14,583 bases of DNA from JBBRGG01 sp038240875 (GTDB lineage Bacteria > Planctomycetota > Phycisphaerae > Phycisphaerales > UBA1924), in NCBI GenBank assembly GCA_038240875.1, contig JBBRGG010000073.1, positions 1 through 14,583 of the forward strand, written 5' to 3'. Below the pieces are notes generated by a model that was given only the letters and a program-made list of their open reading frames with translations, did no database searches and was not told the DNA's origin. Of this stretch, positions 12,605 through 14,583 are shown one piece after another (the first letter of the stretch is position 1; each line of letters starts with the position of its first letter). The translations under genes were made by a program, and so were the position numbers.

Positions 12605-14583
12605 TCAGCTTGGCGTCGGTTGGAACTCGGTCATGAGCTTCATGAGTTGGCTGTGGTCTACAGGTTTGACGAGGTGAGCATCGAACCCAGCCTCTTTGGA
12701 CTTGCGGCGGTCTTCATCCTGACCCCATCCGGTGAGTGCGATCAGCAAGATACGCGTGCCACCTGGCTGTGCGCGGATCTGACGGCAGGCGTCGTAACCG
12801 TTTAATACTGGCAGGCCTATATCGAGCAGCACGACTTCGGGCATGAAGGTCAATGTTGCAGCGACTGCCTCCTGGCCGTCGGAAGCGGTTTGCGTCTGAT
12901 GGCCGGTGAGATTCAACAACCCTGCGAGTGACAAGGCCGAGTCCTGATTGTCATCTACAACCAAAATGCGTCGGCTTATTTTGTCCTTTGGTTTGCTGCC
13001 GGTCGGTGCGAGAGGAATTGATTGAGTCTGCTCGATCATGATCGGCAAGCACACGACAAACTCGCTGCCATGCCCGAGGCCGGCGCTGTGCACGTTTACT
13101 GTGCCTTGGTGCAACTCGACGAGACTCTTGACGAGGGTCAGACCGATGCCCAGTCCGCTGACCGAGCGCTCAAGCGAGGTGTCGATCTGCACGAACATCT
13201 CGAAGATACGAGGGAGTTGTTCACTGGCGATGCCAATGCCGTTGTCCGTCAGCCGGATTACGGCCTGGTGGTCGTCGCACTCTGCGGTGAGCCGCATCTG
13301 GCCGCCCTTTGGGGTATATTTGCAGGCGTTGTTGAGGAGATTTCCAAGGACTTGGGCCAGTCGGGTTGGGTCGGCGTTTATGTACATGAATTCGCGTGGG
13401 AGCACGACGACCAAGGTATGGCTCATGCTGTCGTACTGCGCACGGGCGGCATCGACGGCGTGGTGGATAGCTGAGGCCAACTCGATCCGGGCTTTGCGAA
13501 GTTCGATCGTTCCGCGGTTAATACGGCTGACATCAAGAAGATCGTCGACGAGCCGGACCATCTGGCTGACCTGACGATCCATCATGGCTGTTGCCGAACG
13601 GATGGCATCGTCCTCGGAACTCGAGACCTCACGGCTGGCTGTGAGCCGCATGATTTGCAACGCGTTTCGCATGGGAGCGAGGGGGTTGCGAAGTTCGTGC
13701 GCAAGCATCGCTAGGAACTCGTTTTTGCGGCGGTCAGCCTCCTGCAGAGATTTCTCGTAGCGTTTGCGTTCGGTCACATCGCGGGCGGCGGCGAAGACGC
13801 CTCGCAGTTTGCGATCGCGGTCGTGGAACGTGGTGGCGTTATAGGAAACCACGGTTTCCTTGCCGTCTCTGGCGCGGGCCGTGAGTTCGTAGTCGGTGAA
13901 CTTGCCTTGACTCAGCACGAGTTTGATGCCCGCCTCGGCGCGTTCGGGGTCGGTGAAGTAGTCCTTGAACGGCGCGCCGATCAGTTCATCGCGAGTGCAT
14001 CCGGTGAGAGCCTCCATTTGTTTGTTGACATCGGTGATGATGCCACGCGGATCGGTGGTCATGAGCGCGTCGATGTTCGATTCGATGAGCGAGCGGGTGT
14101 AGAACTGATGATCGCGTACTGCCTGATCAAGCAGCATGCGTTCGGCTTCAACCTGCTTTCGCGCGGTGTTGTCGGTTCCGATGAGCAGATAACCGATGAT
14201 GATGCTCTGATCGTCTCGCAAGGCCGTCACCGAGACGACGGCCGGAAAGCGGGTGCCGTCTTTGCGGATGTATGTCAGTTCGTAGATGTCTTCGATGCCG
14301 CGTGAGGCCTTGAAGACGAGGGCTTCAAAGCCGGGGGTGATGGGGGTGCCGAGCTCGACGCTCAATTCTTTCGCGCGAGCGATCACTTCCTGTGGATCGG
14401 AGATGTCGGCGGGGGTGATCTTGTTCATCACCTCTGCGGCGATGTAACCAAGCATGCGCTCAGCGCCAACGTTGAAGATCTGGATAACGCCCTTGGCGTC
14501 GGTGGCAATGCTGGAGAAGTTCGCACTATTGAAAATGGCGTTCTGCAAGGCTCCGGCTTTGAGCAGGGCTGATTCAGCCTGCT
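12605..14583 (-). CDS. PAS-PAS hybrid sensor histidine kinase with receiver domain, 5' end outside the window
   Basis: The frame stays open to the window edge (the first visible residues read QAESALLKAGALQNAIFNSA), so the N terminus is missing; an internal TTG at 14548 is not a likely start. Counting from 14548, PAS 1 covers about 2-130 and PAS 2 about 150-262. HisKA has the phospho-acceptor His284 in MLAHELRNPLAPM. The ATPase domain follows with N-box NLLNNACKYT (403-412), DNGIGI (435-440) and GLGIGL (465-470). The C-terminal receiver (about 527-642) has Asp532/Asp533, phospho-acceptor Asp576 in LLDIGLP, Thr606 and Lys628. All catalytic residues are present, so it should autophosphorylate and pass phosphate to its own receiver. 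No membrane helix is visible in this part. The signal is unknown. A terminator-like hairpin follows; no response regulator gene is seen downstream. Confidence 0.95.
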   Translation of the reverse strand, partial: QAESALLKAGALQNAIFNSANFSSIATDAKGVIQIFNVGAERMLGYIAAEVMNKITPADISDPQEVIARAKELSVELGTPITPGFEALVFKASRGIEDIYELTYIRKDGTRFPAVVSVTALRDDQSIIIGYLLIGTDNTARKQVEAERMLLDQAVRDHQFYTRSLIESNIDALMTTDPRGIITDVNKQMEALTGCTRDELIGAPFKDYFTDPERAEAGIKLVLSQGKFTDYELTARARDGKETVVSYNATTFHDRDRKLRGVFAAARDVTERKRYEKSLQEADRRKNEFLAMLAHELRNPLAPMRNALQIMRLTASREVSSSEDDAIRSATAMMDRQVSQMVRLVDDLLDVSRINRGTIELRKARIELASAIHHAVDAARAQYDSMSHTLVVVLPREFMYINADPTRLAQVLGNLLNNACKYTPKGGQMRLTAECDDHQAVIRLTDNGIGIASEQLPRIFEMFVQIDTSLERSVSGLGIGLTLVKSLVELHQGTVNVHSAGLGHGSEFVVCLPIMIEQTQSIPLAPTGSKPKDKISRRILVVDDNQDSALSLAGLLNLTGHQTQTASDGQEAVAATLTFMPEVVLLDIGLPVLNGYDACRQIRAQPGGTRILLIALTGWGQDEDRRKSKEAGFDAHLVKPVDHSQLMKLMTEFQPTPS

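Overview
The window looks like chromosomal DNA of a planctomycete, most likely of the Phycisphaerae group. This is an inference from gene content: a stand-alone pseudopilin with a prepilin leader, a zinc-ribbon multi-membrane protein, an ECF sigma factor with an RskA-type anti-sigma factor, a signal-peptide cyclophilin and a ThiC with the variant cluster motif CAMCGHDWC. No 16S rRNA or other taxonomic marker is present.

Layout. At 208-1724 (minus) lies an ECF sigma factor whose stop overlaps the start of its membrane anti-sigma factor. About 590 bp without a convincing gene follow. A plus-strand pseudopilin is at 2334-3230, and an exported cyclophilin-type prolyl isomerase at 3534-4523, possibly leaderless. 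A minus-strand group reads purQ (7050-6202), a zinc-ribbon membrane protein (6116-4959) and an 82-residue CxxC protein (4957-4709). Divergent from purQ is a DUF1015 protein (7226-8584, plus), which converges on thiC at a bidirectional hairpin terminator.

The most interesting locus is at 8694-11601 (minus): a -10 element, a TPP (thiamin pyrophosphate) riboswitch aptamer, a DinB/YfiT-like putative metalloenzyme, then thiC. The aptamer is not directly in front of thiC. It sits 4 nt before the start codon of the DinB-like gene and contains that gene's Shine-Dalgarno sequence. This suggests thiamin pyrophosphate controls the DinB-like protein by direct occlusion of its ribosome site, with thiC downstream in the same transcript. 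ThiC uses aminoimidazole ribotide, a purine intermediate made downstream of PurQ, so purine and thiamin precursor genes lie within a few kb of each other here, though in separate transcription units.

At 11829-12441 is a decayed IS1595-family transposase, readable only across three frames and with an internal stop. The right end holds a minus-strand PAS-PAS hybrid histidine kinase with a C-terminal receiver domain, cut by the window edge, with a terminator-like hairpin after it. No rRNA, tRNA, CRISPR array, phage gene or intact insertion sequence was seen.
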